Shown piece by piece: positions 7,112 to 13,033 of a stretch of 21,456 bases of DNA; within the stretch, counting starts at the first letter, position 1; each line of letters begins with the position of its first letter. The notes under the pieces were generated by a model. It was not told where the DNA came from, did no database searches, and saw only the letters and a list, made by a program, of their open reading frames with translations. The DNA lies in the IMG/VR virus record IMGVR_UViG_3300006925_000188, positions 1-21,456 of that record. One strand, given 5' to 3'. A program made the translations under genes and the position numbers. Source of the DNA: a virus.

Positions 7112-7336
7112 TTAGTCTGTTTGTTCTAAATCGTTAGTTTCCGTGTTAAATACTCTTTTCGTATGACCCATTAAGTTTCCATCCCAATAAGTTGGTGCAG
7201 ATATTAAATATGTTGTAGACGTTAGTTGTTCTACAGAAAAATCAGATAATTTTTGGTTAAAAAATTGCATAGTTTTTTCATCGAAAAAATAAGGCTGAGT
7301 TTCTTGTGTTAATTGTTTAATCGTTTTGATGTCCAT
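7112..7336 (-). CDS. Small phage protein of unknown function
   Basis: A 74-residue protein containing FFDEKTMQFFNQKLSDF, then a strand-turn region TYLISAPTYWDG and RVFNTETNDLE. This layout (FF..KTM.FF.., a strand, then R.. .V/F.T) resembles small conserved phage proteins that carry only a DUF number; I cannot assign one firmly. It overlaps the upstream gene by 20 bases and ends one base before the next ATG. Confidence 0.65.
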   Translation of the reverse strand: MDIKTIKQLTQETQPYFFDEKTMQFFNQKLSDFSVEQLTSTTYLISAPTYWDGNLMGHTKRVFNTETNDLEQTD

Positions 7337-7520
7337 AATCTTTAGTTATATTTAAGTTTAATTCTCTTGCTACAAAATTTATATGTTTTTGAGTTGTTAC
7401 ACTCCACCAACCGTGTTGTACTAAGTTTGGATATTCAATTGTTGCTACGTTTGTGCTGTAAGAGTATATTTTATTACCAACTCTTGATAAGTTTTGTTTG
7501 TACCTACTAAATTTTCTCAT
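7317..7520 (-). CDS. Small basic protein of unknown function
   Basis: Taking the ATG at 7520, which follows the stop of the 45-residue gene upstream by one base, the product has 67 residues: a basic N-terminus (MRKFSRYKQNLSRVG) followed by YSYSTNVATIEY and GWWSVTTQKHINFVARELNL. The last stretch (WSVTTQKH...V) is reminiscent of small proteins repeated in many phage genomes, without known function. An earlier ATG (7547) lies inside the upstream gene and is less likely. Confidence 0.65.
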   Translation of the reverse strand: MRKFSRYKQNLSRVGNKIYSYSTNVATIEYPNLVQHGWWSVTTQKHINFVARELNLNITKDYGHQND

Positions 7521-7521
7521 A

Positions 7522-7659
7522 TTAATTAATTTTATATTTATTTTCAATATATTCGACCGACTCTCGGTCTCCTAGGTCTTTATACATGGCCCAGATTTTA
7601 TCAATTTCAGTTGTTTTGATTAACAGATCTATTTGATATTTTTTTGCATCTAATAACAT
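7522..7659 (-). CDS. Microprotein of 45 residues
   Basis: The frame from ATG 7659 to TAA 7522 encodes 45 residues beginning MLLDAKKYQIDLLIKTTEID and ending NKYKIN. The ATG shares one base with the stop of the upstream gene (TAATG) and the stop is one base ahead of the next ATG, so the frame exactly fills the space between two genes. That tight packing is the evidence that it is real. It is a helical, charged peptide without recognisable motif. Confidence 0.65.
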   Translation of the reverse strand: MLLDAKKYQIDLLIKTTEIDKIWAMYKDLGDRESVEYIENKYKIN

Positions 7660-8009
7660 TATTTTTTGTTTTCGTGATATGAAACAAATGGTGATTCATC
7701 TTCGTTTTTTATATCGTCCCACATATCCTCAAACTCATCATCAAAATAACATTCATCATAAATTTCTGAATCAACAAATAAGCTTAAACCATCTTTAATA
7801 CAATTTTTTATATCATCGGAACAACTACTTGCATAATAAAATATACTTTCAGGGTTGAAAGCCATATCGCTAGGCTCATGCATCCAGTAAACATTGTAAC
7901 TATCTGCAGTATACACAGATTCAAATATCATGTCTACGTGACCTACGTTATCCCAAACATCTGTAATGTTGGCACTATAATGTTTTAATACTTTTTGTTT
8001 ATTATTCAT
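7659..8009 (-). CDS. Acidic protein of unknown function
   Basis: A 116-residue protein from the ATG at 8009, which gives an eight-base overlap with the upstream gene; an alternative start at 8027 adds six residues. The second half is strongly acidic (DECYFDDEFEDMWDDIKNEDE) and the middle contains WMHEPSDMAF and SIFYYASSCSDD. An acidic surface of this kind can mimic DNA or bind a basic partner, as in some phage anti-host proteins, but there is no homology to support that. Part of the seven-gene operon that starts at 8190. Confidence 0.65.
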   Translation of the reverse strand: MNNKQKVLKHYSANITDVWDNVGHVDMIFESVYTADSYNVYWMHEPSDMAFNPESIFYYASSCSDDIKNCIKDGLSLFVDSEIYDECYFDDEFEDMWDDIKNEDESPFVSYHENKK

Positions 8010-8190
8010 ATTTTTTCTGTATTTCAAACAACAACTCTTGTAAGTTGTCGCACGTTAATTCGAGATAGTTTAATAGCCTTTTGTCACTAACACCGCTAGA
8101 TATATATTCATTAAAAATATATTCTGAAGTTGTGTTAACTTCTAAAAAAGCTCGTCTGATGTTTTCTGCATCTATTTGTTCAATATTCAT
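8002..8190 (-). CDS. Small acidic helical protein, first gene of a seven-gene operon
   Basis: A 62-residue, mostly helical protein (IDAENIRRAFLEVNTTSEYIF, LTCDNLQELLFEIQKKYE) with no recognised domain. The promoter at 8197-8225 ends only six bases before its ATG, so the predicted transcript begins at the A of the start codon. It leads an operon of seven overlapping genes ending with the exported 3D-domain protein. Confidence 0.65.
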   Translation of the reverse strand: MNIEQIDAENIRRAFLEVNTTSEYIFNEYISSGVSDKRLLNYLELTCDNLQELLFEIQKKYE

Positions 8191-8196
8191 ATTATT

Positions 8197-8225
8197 ATTA
8201 TATAATTACCCTTGTTTTATGTCTG
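8197..8225 (-). promoter_or_regulatory. Accessory promoter P8190 (CAGACA-17-TATAAT)
   Basis: On the minus strand CAGACA (8225-8220), a 17-base spacer with AC at positions 5-6, and TATAAT (8202-8197). Six bases later comes the ATG at 8190, so a start seven bases after the -10 would be leaderless. The upstream box lies over the stop codon region of the preceding gene. One of eight copies. Confidence 0.75.
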
Positions 8226-8705
8226 TATAAAACTTGGAATACTTTTGTATATATTTTCTGATTCGTGAGCTACGTTACTTTTTTCTGCAATATAATACTG
8301 CCAATAAGCGTGTATAGCACTTTTGTGTTTGTACTGATCAGGCATACACTGAGGAGGTTCGCTAAAACCCACATTAAATATACCGCCAGGGTAACGTTTT
8401 AGAACGTCTTTACATTTTATAATTGTAAGATGTGTTTTGCCATAACGTTTGTTATATTCTTCGCCAAGCTTTATCATGTGATAATAGAGCCATAAATAAT
8501 GAGGAGCTGACTGCCTTACCCATATAGTTGATGGGTGGTTTTTATGTGCAACTCTATAAGGTATATCATCAGAATTACAAGGATCAAGTAAATGATGAGC
8601 TGTGCAAAGCATTTGCGCTGATTCTAAAATCATTTTTACCACGTGTTTGTTGTATTGTAGTTTAGCCGCTTCTGCTGGGTCTTTATGTAGATAAAATATA
8701 TTCAT
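8217..8705 (-). CDS. Conserved tailed-phage protein of unknown function (HKNHPS..W motif)
   Basis: A 162-residue protein with the pattern MNIFYLHKDPAEAAKLQYNK followed by HVVKMILESAQML and AHKNHPSTIWVRQS, then YLWLYYHMIKLGEEYNKRYGKTH and a PPQCMPDQYK segment. I recall this pattern from many phage genomes, where it is usually called hypothetical; some annotations liken it to pyrimidine-dimer excision proteins, which I cannot confirm. Conserved His, Lys, Asn and Trp would suit an enzymatic or nucleic-acid-binding site. It is monocistronic, with its own promoter directly upstream. Confidence 0.8.
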   Translation of the reverse strand: MNIFYLHKDPAEAAKLQYNKHVVKMILESAQMLCTAHHLLDPCNSDDIPYRVAHKNHPSTIWVRQSAPHYLWLYYHMIKLGEEYNKRYGKTHLTIIKCKDVLKRYPGGIFNVGFSEPPQCMPDQYKHKSAIHAYWQYYIAEKSNVAHESENIYKSIPSFIQT

Positions 8706-8711
8706 ATATAT

Positions 8712-8740
8712 ATTATATGTTTACTATAGTTGTTAATCTG
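8712..8740 (-). promoter_or_regulatory. Accessory promoter P8705 (CAGATT-17-TATAAT)
   Basis: CAGATT (8740-8735), a 17-base spacer with AC at positions 5-6, and TATAAT (8717-8712), then six bases to the ATG at 8705. The predicted transcript is leaderless. The upstream box lies inside the last codons of the preceding gene. This is the most divergent upstream box of the family. Confidence 0.65.
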
Positions 8741-8945
8741 TAATATATCTTTCCTTGTTTCTATCTATTATATCACCAATTTCATCTTGCATAGCTATTA
8801 TATCCATAGCTAGTAGTTGTATTTCTGCTAAACCATTAGCTTCATACGTGCTTAGATTATTGGTTTCGTTGTCTTGTATAGCGTTTACACAGTCTCGTAA
8901 TGCTTTTGCAGTGTTCTCAAACCTGCAGTAACTCATATTTGCCAT
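8733..8945 (-). CDS. Small conserved phage protein (MANMSYCRFENT type), unknown function
   Basis: A 70-residue protein starting MANMSYCRFENTAKALRDC, with acidic helices after it (LSTYEANGLAEIQLLAMDII). The MSYCRFENT opening recurs in small proteins of many marine and enteric phages, none characterised to my knowledge. It lies 20 bases downstream of the tRNA gene on the same strand and probably shares its transcript. Confidence 0.75.
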   Translation of the reverse strand: MANMSYCRFENTAKALRDCVNAIQDNETNNLSTYEANGLAEIQLLAMDIIAMQDEIGDIIDRNKERYITD

Positions 8946-8965
8946 ATTTAATTATTTAATGTTAG

Positions 8966-9038
<73 letters not shown>

Positions 9039-9264
9039 TTATGAGAGGTAGAAGTTGTGGACTGGTAGTTAACTAGTATTGTCATTTATCCACAATTTCT
9101 GTTTTGAGCTAGCTGAAATGTCGCATTATTGCCCTAACGTGACCAGTATGCCGCCACCTCTCTGTCAGCTATTCACTTATGTGTGTGTAATACACTTCCG
9201 TACGTTCACATATGCCCGTCGACAGTCGACACCACATACACACCTAATTAAGCTAATCGTCTGA
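9039..9264. other. Non-coding region upstream of the tRNA, with palindromes and a weak promoter candidate
   Basis: 226 bases without a convincing gene and visibly richer in G+C than the flanks. Positions 9073-9101 (minus) give CAGAAA, 17 bases, TACTAG, a weak relative of the accessory promoters that lacks the AC in the spacer; it would start transcription about 28 bases before the tRNA. Positions 9218-9230 hold GTCGAC-A-GTCGAC. Other palindromes are TAGTTAACTA (9067-9076) and a GTGTGTGTAATACAC stretch (9181-9195). The rest could be an untranslated RNA, a regulatory region or a remnant. Confidence 0.4.
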
Positions 9265-9654
9265 CTATGTTACTTTTTGGCTTTGTAAGTCTTGTGCATA
9301 CCATTTTAAATCGTGGTGCATAAACAAACCGCCAATTTGACCTTTTTTAATTTTATTTATTAATTTGTCTTCAACCTCAAGTGGTAAGCTTTTTCTACCA
9401 CCAATAGACCACATTTTATTATGTTTTAATACAAACTCTCTGTCACTCATTCTATAATCATATATAGTATACAGGTTGTTGTCATACTCTAACACCCAAC
9501 AAACTTGTGTTTTGTTGTCTGATGTTTTTTCGGGTAATGTAGGTTCGCCTAATGCATCAACTAAATCAATATAACGTACATTGTAAAGAGATGCTAATTT
9601 GTGTGTGCCGCCGATATAAAATTCGTCGCCATTTTTTAGAACTTTTAATTTCAT
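9265..9654 (-). CDS. Phage protein of unknown function
   Basis: A 129-residue protein with a beta-rich layout: VDALGEPTLPEK, VCWVLEYDNNLYTIYDYR, then MWSIGGRKSLPLEVEDKLINKIK. The order ALGEPT, W.lEyd..l.TIYdyr, W.IGG recurs, as I recall it, in small proteins of marine phages of unknown role. It is monocistronic, with its own accessory promoter 16 bases upstream of the ATG. Confidence 0.7.
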   Translation of the reverse strand: MKLKVLKNGDEFYIGGTHKLASLYNVRYIDLVDALGEPTLPEKTSDNKTQVCWVLEYDNNLYTIYDYRMSDREFVLKHNKMWSIGGRKSLPLEVEDKLINKIKKGQIGGLFMHHDLKWYAQDLQSQKVT

Positions 9655-9670
9655 ATTTTTTATTTATTAT

Positions 9671-9699
9671 ATTATACTTACTTGTTTGTTATCTGTCTG
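9671..9699 (-). promoter_or_regulatory. Accessory promoter P9654 (CAGACA-17-TATAAT)
   Basis: CAGACA (9699-9694), a spacer of 17 containing AC at positions 5-6 and CAAGTAA, and TATAAT (9676-9671). Expected start near 9664, a 10-base leader. The TGCTATACAC repeat lies 16 bases further upstream (9716-9725). Confidence 0.78.
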
Positions 9700-9726
9700 T
9701 ATTATTGTCCGCCGTTGCTATACACT

Positions 9727-9858
9727 TTAGTTTGTTTCTTCGTACTCATCATAATCTCTACAGTCAGGGCATATATCACAAAAGAAATATTCTTCTGATG
9801 TCATACCTCCCTTGCACATCTCACATTTATATATGTCTACTGTTCTTACTTTGTACAT
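9727..9858 (-). CDS. Zinc-ribbon microprotein, 43 residues
   Basis: ATG 9858 to TAA 9727 encodes 43 residues with CEMC (12-15) and CDIC (27-30) plus Cys33, a compact zinc-ribbon arrangement, and an acidic tail (DYDEYEETN). It overlaps the end of the upstream gene by 13 bases and is the last gene of the operon read from 10366. The cysteine spacing supports a metal-binding fold; whether it binds nucleic acid or protein is unknown. Confidence 0.7.
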   Translation of the reverse strand: MYKVRTVDIYKCEMCKGGMTSEEYFFCDICPDCRDYDEYEETN

Positions 9859-10070
9859 AGCCTAGAATTAAAATCTTTTATAAACTTGTATCTTTTTCTT
9901 GGACACATTATTTTTTGTTTTCTCATTTGATAGAAAACCTTAAGACCATTAAACATATTACGGTGGTGGGTATTTATTCTTATATACCCACTGTTACATG
10001 ATACAGCTATTCTATTATCGTCTAGTTTAAACTGTAGACTTCCGTGTGTTGTTACATTTATTAGCTTCAT
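9846..10070 (-). CDS. Small basic protein of unknown function
   Basis: A 74-residue protein with a beta-like first half (INVTTHGSLQFKLDD, RIAVSCNSGYIRINTHH) and a very basic C-terminus (MRKQKIMCPRKRYKFIKD). The ATG overlaps the upstream stop (ATGA). Basic charge suggests nucleic-acid contact, but no domain is recognised. Confidence 0.65.
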   Translation of the reverse strand: MKLINVTTHGSLQFKLDDNRIAVSCNSGYIRINTHHRNMFNGLKVFYQMRKQKIMCPRKRYKFIKDFNSRLCTK

Positions 10071-10366
10071 TCTGTGCCAGATATTATATCTATTGTATTA
10101 GATAAAAGAACATCAGTAATTGATTCATCTGTTTCTTCTACAGGCTGTTCTGATAGCTTTTTTCTAGCATTTGCTAAAGATTTAATTTTGTAAACTTCTA
10201 CAATAACATCTACATCTTGCAATGCTATGTTGTTTTTTAAAGCTTCAAAATATAGATCATCTAACTTCCACTCTAATGAGTATAAGTTGTAGTTGCCTGT
10301 GTCAAAACGATCTATGATGTCTTGAACTTCTCTGTAATGCGAAATTTGTAATTCTGATTTAGTCAT
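10067..10366 (-). CDS. Small acidic protein of unknown function
   Basis: A 99-residue, mainly helical, acidic protein (YREVQDIIDRFDTGNYNL, VEETDESITDVLLSN). First gene of a three-gene operon, driven by the promoter at 10401-10429 with an approximately 28-base leader. No domain recognised. Confidence 0.65.
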   Translation of the reverse strand: MTKSELQISHYREVQDIIDRFDTGNYNLYSLEWKLDDLYFEALKNNIALQDVDVIVEVYKIKSLANARKKLSEQPVEETDESITDVLLSNTIDIISGTE

Positions 10367-10400
10367 AATAGTATTATATTTAAGTTAAACAATTTATTAT

Positions 10401-10429
10401 ATTATATTATTAGCGTCGTTATATGTTTG
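10401..10429 (-). promoter_or_regulatory. Accessory promoter P10366 (CAAACA-17-TATAAT)
   Basis: CAAACA (10429-10424), a spacer of 17 with AC at positions 5-6 then GA, and TATAAT (10406-10401), followed by an A/T-rich leader. Expected start near 10394. The upstream box has one change from CAGACA. Confidence 0.72.
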
Positions 10430-10431
10430 TA

Positions 10432-10713
10432 TTAACCATCGCCTTCAGTACCTATTTTACTCATATATTCCGCTTCAGCTTTATCGTACTGTTTCTGATC
10501 TTCTAAATACTTGTGTTTATAATCAAGTAAATCATTGATCTTTTGTTTCATTAGATATTTTGTAGGCATGCCAAACTGCATCAAGTTTAAACCACTTAAA
10601 AGCCTTTCATTATTACATATGTAACCATCAGCGTCTTTATCATTCCAAGTTTTCCACTCGACATAATAAAAATCTATACCTCTATGCTCGTGTTTCTTAG
10701 TATATTCTTCCAT
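10432..10713 (-). CDS. Small charged helical protein of unknown function
   Basis: A 93-residue protein with Lys/Glu/Tyr-rich helices in the C-terminal half (DLLDYKHKYLEDQKQYDKAE), likely a coiled coil, and an N-terminal part with HRGIDFYYVEWKTW. It begins one base after the stop of the tandem zinc-ribbon gene upstream and ends the operon that starts at 11533. Confidence 0.65.
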   Translation of the reverse strand: MEEYTKKHEHRGIDFYYVEWKTWNDKDADGYICNNERLLSGLNLMQFGMPTKYLMKQKINDLLDYKHKYLEDQKQYDKAEAEYMSKIGTEGDG

Positions 10714-10714
10714 A

Positions 10715-10948
10715 TTAAAATTGTATTAAGTTTATTGCTTTTTGATATGTTGGTTTACCGTTTTTAATTATTTCATAGTTTGGATCCATACCATTAATTC
10801 TTATATACTCTACAAGATCAGCAATAGATGTAAAGTTTTTATTAAAATAAGAGCAGTCTAATGAAAACACATCTTGTTTTTTAAGATCTCCACACTCTGG
10901 GCAACTATAAATTAATTCATAGCCACCACAAAATCCACAACTATTCAT
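10715..10948 (-). CDS. Zinc-ribbon protein with C-terminal extension (tandem copy 2)
   Basis: From the ATG at 10948 (an eight-base overlap with the upstream microgene) the product has 77 residues. It opens with NSCGFCGGYELIY and CPEC (CxxC...CxxC ribbon at about 4-19), then a 55-residue tail containing SIADLVEYIRINGMD and KAINLIQF. The first 12 residues mirror those of the upstream microprotein (KCKFCGGYDLTY), so the pair arose by duplication. An earlier start at 10981 lies within the upstream gene and is less likely. Confidence 0.7.
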   Translation of the reverse strand: MNSCGFCGGYELIYSCPECGDLKKQDVFSLDCSYFNKNFTSIADLVEYIRINGMDPNYEIIKNGKPTYQKAINLIQF

Positions 10949-11060
10949 ACTGTACCGTATTACCGTCCTGCCACTCGCCACATTCAGAGCAAACAGAATC
11001 CATTATAAAGTATTGATGATAAGTTAAGTCATACCCACCACAGAATTTACATTTTTCCAT
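10941..11060 (-). CDS. Zinc-ribbon microprotein, 39 residues (tandem copy 1)
   Basis: ATG 11060 to TAG 10941 encodes 39 residues: MEKCKFCGGYDLTYHQYF then VCSECGEWQDGN, giving CxxC at 4-7 and CxxC at 24-27. It starts one base after the stop of the membrane-protein gene and overlaps the next zinc-ribbon gene by eight bases, so it fills the operon without a gap. Confidence 0.7.
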   Translation of the reverse strand: MEKCKFCGGYDLTYHQYFIMDSVCSECGEWQDGNTVQYE

Positions 11061-11061
11061 A

Positions 11062-11229
11062 TTATATTGTATCAAAGATTCCAAACGTTGCATTGTCTAT
11101 TGCAGATGGATTAGTTAAAAGGTGATAGAATAACTGACCTATACCTAATATCCACATTATTATTAAACCAAGTAGTACAATTTTTAATATTATATCTACT
11201 AATTTATAGTCACTCATTTTATATTTCAT
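11062..11229 (-). CDS. Small single-span membrane protein, 55 residues
   Basis: ATG 11229 to TAA 11062 encodes 55 residues with one hydrophobic helix, residues 12-34 (VDIILKIVLLGLIIMWILGI and onwards), flanked by a basic N-terminus (MKYKMSDYK). The ATG overlaps the upstream stop (ATGA). One-helix phage proteins can be holins, spanins or superinfection-exclusion factors. Nothing in this sequence chooses between them, and it is far in the genome map from the 3D-domain protein, though on the same strand. Confidence 0.65.
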   Translation of the reverse strand: MKYKMSDYKLVDIILKIVLLGLIIMWILGIGQLFYHLLTNPSAIDNATFGIFDTI

Positions 11230-11351
11230 AATTTATTATAATAATAGTGTTCCCACACCTGTTCTATTGCATTACTGAAATCATCATTATCTATATTACC
11301 ATCTTGTAACATTTTAATGTGAAAGTATATTTCTTGTAATAATTCTTTCAT
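11226..11351 (-). CDS. Microprotein of 41 residues
   Basis: ATG 11351 to TGA 11226 encodes a helical acidic peptide (KELLQEIYFHIKMLQDGNID, then IEQVWEHYYYNKL). It overlaps both neighbours by four bases through ATGA junctions, strong evidence for a real coding frame in this operon. Function unknown. Confidence 0.65.
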   Translation of the reverse strand: MKELLQEIYFHIKMLQDGNIDNDDFSNAIEQVWEHYYYNKL

Positions 11352-11533
11352 TTATTTATTCTTTTGTATAACTCTTTGATTATTGCTTCCATATAATTAC
11401 TATGGTCTTTTGAAAACTTGTCGTCAGTTTCTGAATAATTACCATACTGAAACATATACTCGGTAAGATTCTCATAAATACTGTCTATTACGGTATCAGC
11501 ACACTCGTCTACTATTTTTTTCTTGATTAACAT
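11348..11533 (-). CDS. Small acidic protein, first gene of a six-gene operon
   Basis: A 61-residue helical protein (IVDECADTVIDSIYENLTEY, YMEAIIKELYKRINK) of unknown function. The promoter at 11551-11579 leaves an approximately 11-base leader. The operon continues through a microprotein, a membrane protein, two zinc ribbons and a coiled-coil-like protein. Confidence 0.65.
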   Translation of the reverse strand: MLIKKKIVDECADTVIDSIYENLTEYMFQYGNYSETDDKFSKDHSNYMEAIIKELYKRINK

Positions 11534-11550
11534 AATTATTATTTTTATAT

Positions 11551-11579
11551 ATTATATTGTTACTCTTGTTGTCTGTCTG
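11551..11579 (-). promoter_or_regulatory. Accessory promoter P11533 (CAGACA-17-TATAAT)
   Basis: CAGACA (11579-11574), a spacer of 17 with AC at positions 5-6 and CAAGAGTAA, and TATAAT (11556-11551). Expected start near 11544, an 11-base leader. Confidence 0.77.
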
Positions 11580-11584
11580 TAATT

Positions 11585-11803
11585 CTATGTTCTTACTACA
11601 ATAAGATCTTTATTAGATTCGTCTATTTCTATATCACCCTCGTGAAAGATATGAATGTGTTTTTTACCTATTAATATATCTTTTAAGACACCATCCTCAT
11701 ATATAAATTCATTACCTGATAAATCATAGAATTCAGTGTATGTTACTGGATCCACTGATACAGTTTCTTTTATTTCTCTTAATAATTTAATTTCATTTCT
11801 CAT
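11585..11803 (-). CDS. Small protein of unknown function
   Basis: A 72-residue protein, probably beta-rich after an N-terminal helix (EIKLLREIKET), with TYTEFYDLSGNEFIYEDG and HIHIFHEGDIEIDE. Last gene of the four-gene operon that starts at 12391; its start overlaps the upstream microgene by 11 bases. Confidence 0.65.
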   Translation of the reverse strand: MRNEIKLLREIKETVSVDPVTYTEFYDLSGNEFIYEDGVLKDILIGKKHIHIFHEGDIEIDESNKDLIVVRT

Positions 11804-11921
11804 AATTATATTCTTTTAAAGTTCCTTTATTATTGCTTTGCATAAACTCTTTGCCAAACATTATCTCAAAGTATTGTTTCTTTGATACTTCTTTACCTGT
11901 AATTGGTGATGTATATTTCAT
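11793..11921 (-). CDS. Microprotein of 42 residues
   Basis: ATG 11921 to TGA 11793 encodes MKYTSPITGKEVSKKQYFEI and 22 more residues, with a basic C-terminus. It starts four bases after the upstream stop and overlaps the next start by 11 bases, filling the gap in the operon. The PITGKEV opening could be a short beta turn followed by a helix. Its function is unknown. Confidence 0.6.
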   Translation of the reverse strand: MKYTSPITGKEVSKKQYFEIMFGKEFMQSNNKGTLKEYNYEK

Positions 11922-11925
11922 AGTA

Positions 11926-12174
11926 TTAAATTAATATATAGTCTAGATTTAGTATATCAGTCTTGATAGTGTATTGTATATTGTGGTTATCAAGTATATA
12001 TAGTGTTTCAGCGAAGTCCTCTATAGTATTCTCAAATAGAATAAATGTATGTTTATAGAGTATATCCATATTATCATCTAGTTTCATATCATTATCTTTA
12101 AAGAATTGAGTGGAATCAGATATGTAATGCACCTCATCATTTTGTAACAGCGATTGTAGTTGTTTATAGTTCAT
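11926..12174 (-). CDS. Small acidic protein of unknown function
   Basis: An 82-residue, Asp/Asn-rich protein with an alternating strand and helix character (EVHYISDSTQFF, HTFILFENTIEDFAETLYIL, YTIKTDILNLDYILI). It follows the first gene of the operon after four bases. No known domain. Confidence 0.65.
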   Translation of the reverse strand: MNYKQLQSLLQNDEVHYISDSTQFFKDNDMKLDDNMDILYKHTFILFENTIEDFAETLYILDNHNIQYTIKTDILNLDYILI

Positions 12175-12178
12175 AGTA

Positions 12179-12391
12179 TTATTCTATTGTTATTTGACCA
12201 GTGATTGGATTTATGAAGTTCTTTTCACTGATAAATGTGAAACCTTTGTAGTTAAACCACGAGTGAATAGGGTTGTTAGACTCCACATCACATAGTCTTT
12301 TTGGTAACTTACCAATTTGGAAACCAAAGTGACGAGTATGGTTGAATTTAATGAATGGTTTTTTGGATTTACTGGATTTTTTTATTATCAT
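12179..12391 (-). CDS. Small basic protein of unknown function, first gene of a four-gene operon
   Basis: A 70-residue protein with a very basic N-terminus (IIKKSSKSKKPFIKFNHTRH), then GFQIGKLPKRLCDVES and a C-terminal ITGQITIE strand. The promoter at 12420-12448 gives an approximately 22-base leader. A DNA- or RNA-binding role is possible on charge alone. Confidence 0.65.
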   Translation of the reverse strand: MIIKKSSKSKKPFIKFNHTRHFGFQIGKLPKRLCDVESNNPIHSWFNYKGFTFISEKNFINPITGQITIE

Positions 12392-12419
12392 AGTATGTTA
12401 ATTAAGATTAGTTATATAT

Positions 12420-12448
12420 ATTATATAATTACTTGTGTATTATGTCTG
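12420..12448 (-). promoter_or_regulatory. Accessory promoter P12391 (CAGACA-17-TATAAT)
   Basis: CAGACA (12448-12443), a spacer of 17 with AC at positions 5-6 and ACAAGTAA, and TATAAT (12425-12420), then an A/T-rich leader. Expected start near 12413. Confidence 0.78.
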
Positions 12449-12647
12449 CAAAGGTGGATTGTTTATTTAAGTGTAGTAGAGGTATTAGGAGGTATAAAGC
12501 TCCGCCTCAAGGTGTGAGATTATTGAAAAAAGGTGACATAAGGCAGTATAATAAGGTATATTAGTGGCTAGTGTCACACTATTCTTTGCTTCGCTCTGCC
12601 ATTTTGCTATACATACTCCGCAAAGCGGAGCAGTACAGTTACTATTG
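12449..12647. other. Intergenic region with hairpin and repeats between two accessory units
   Basis: 199 bases with no supported gene. From the right, the 3' flank of the downstream-cassette gene contains a perfect hairpin CTCCGC-AAA-GCGGAG (12616-12630), the TGCTATACAT copy (12605-12614) of an intergenic repeat, and CTTTGCTTCGCT (12584-12595), repeated at 13004-13015. Further left, GTGACA (12534-12539) and TGTCAC (12572-12577) form an inverted pair, and AGGTGACATAAGG (12531-12543) nearly matches a site before the late genes. The hairpin has no T-run on either side, so a terminator is uncertain. Confidence 0.5.
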
Positions 12648-12881
12648 CTATTTGATTACTAGATCTCGAGCAAAGGTTGGCATGTTATTAGTAGCAGTGT
12701 ATGATTTGTACTTTTCAAAACACTTCATAGAATCAAAATGCTTTTTGTTTACTTTGTACACTTCATCATGATTGTACTTGAAAGACTTACCTTCTTTGTT
12801 AGTAAATTGAATAATTGAGTTCTTGCCAAGTAAAGATTTTCTGATTACAAATCTTTTTGTTTTAATAATAGAATTTTTCAT
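12648..12881 (-). CDS. Small basic phage protein, copy 1 of a tandem paralogue pair
   Basis: A 77-residue, lysine-rich protein (IKTKRFVIRKSLLGKNS, EGKSFKYNHDEVY, CFEKYKSYTATNN, PTFARDLVIK). By eye it is about 70% identical over 69 residues to the next gene upstream. The promoter at 12917-12945 leaves an approximately 28-base leader. The conserved core KRFVIRK..GKN..I.F..KEGK.FKYNHD suggests a small beta domain; function unknown. Confidence 0.75.
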   Translation of the reverse strand: MKNSIIKTKRFVIRKSLLGKNSIIQFTNKEGKSFKYNHDEVYKVNKKHFDSMKCFEKYKSYTATNNMPTFARDLVIK

Positions 12882-12916
12882 AGTATATATATTTAGTATT
12901 TATTAGTTACATTTAT

Positions 12917-12945
12917 ATTATAGTCACTTGCTCGTATTGTGTCTG
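12917..12945 (-). promoter_or_regulatory. Accessory promoter P12881 (CAGACA-17-TATAAT)
   Basis: CAGACA (12945-12940), a spacer of 17 with AC at positions 5-6 and GCAAGTGA, and TATAAT (12922-12917). A second copy of the upstream box with its flank (12956-12970) lies exactly 25 bases further upstream. Expected start near 12910. Confidence 0.78.
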
Positions 12946-12970
12946 TTATTCTTCGCTCGTGACCTGTCTG
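12931..12970 (-). repeat. Pair of 15-base repeats 25 bases apart upstream of P12881
   Basis: CTCGTATTGTGTCTG (12931-12945) and CTCGTGACCTGTCTG (12956-12970), plus-strand reading. The proximal one spans the upstream box and part of the spacer of the promoter; the distal one repeats it. The layout is the same before the paralogous gene at 13341-13380. Confidence 0.7.
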
Positions 12971-13033
12971 TGCTATACACACAAAGAGGAGCATTACACT
13001 CCCCTTTGCTTCGCTTTACCAAGAAGAAACTCC

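Noticed and set aside
9079-9264. Plus-strand frame of 61 codons in the region beside the tRNA
   Set aside because: Opposite strand to all genes around it, low-complexity Thr/His/Ser content, no ribosome site or coupled neighbour.
12442-12564. Plus-strand frame of 40 codons (MSAKVDCLFKC...) in the 12.5 kb intergenic region
   Set aside because: Its ATG coincides with the reverse of a promoter box and no neighbour or conservation supports it; kept only as a note.
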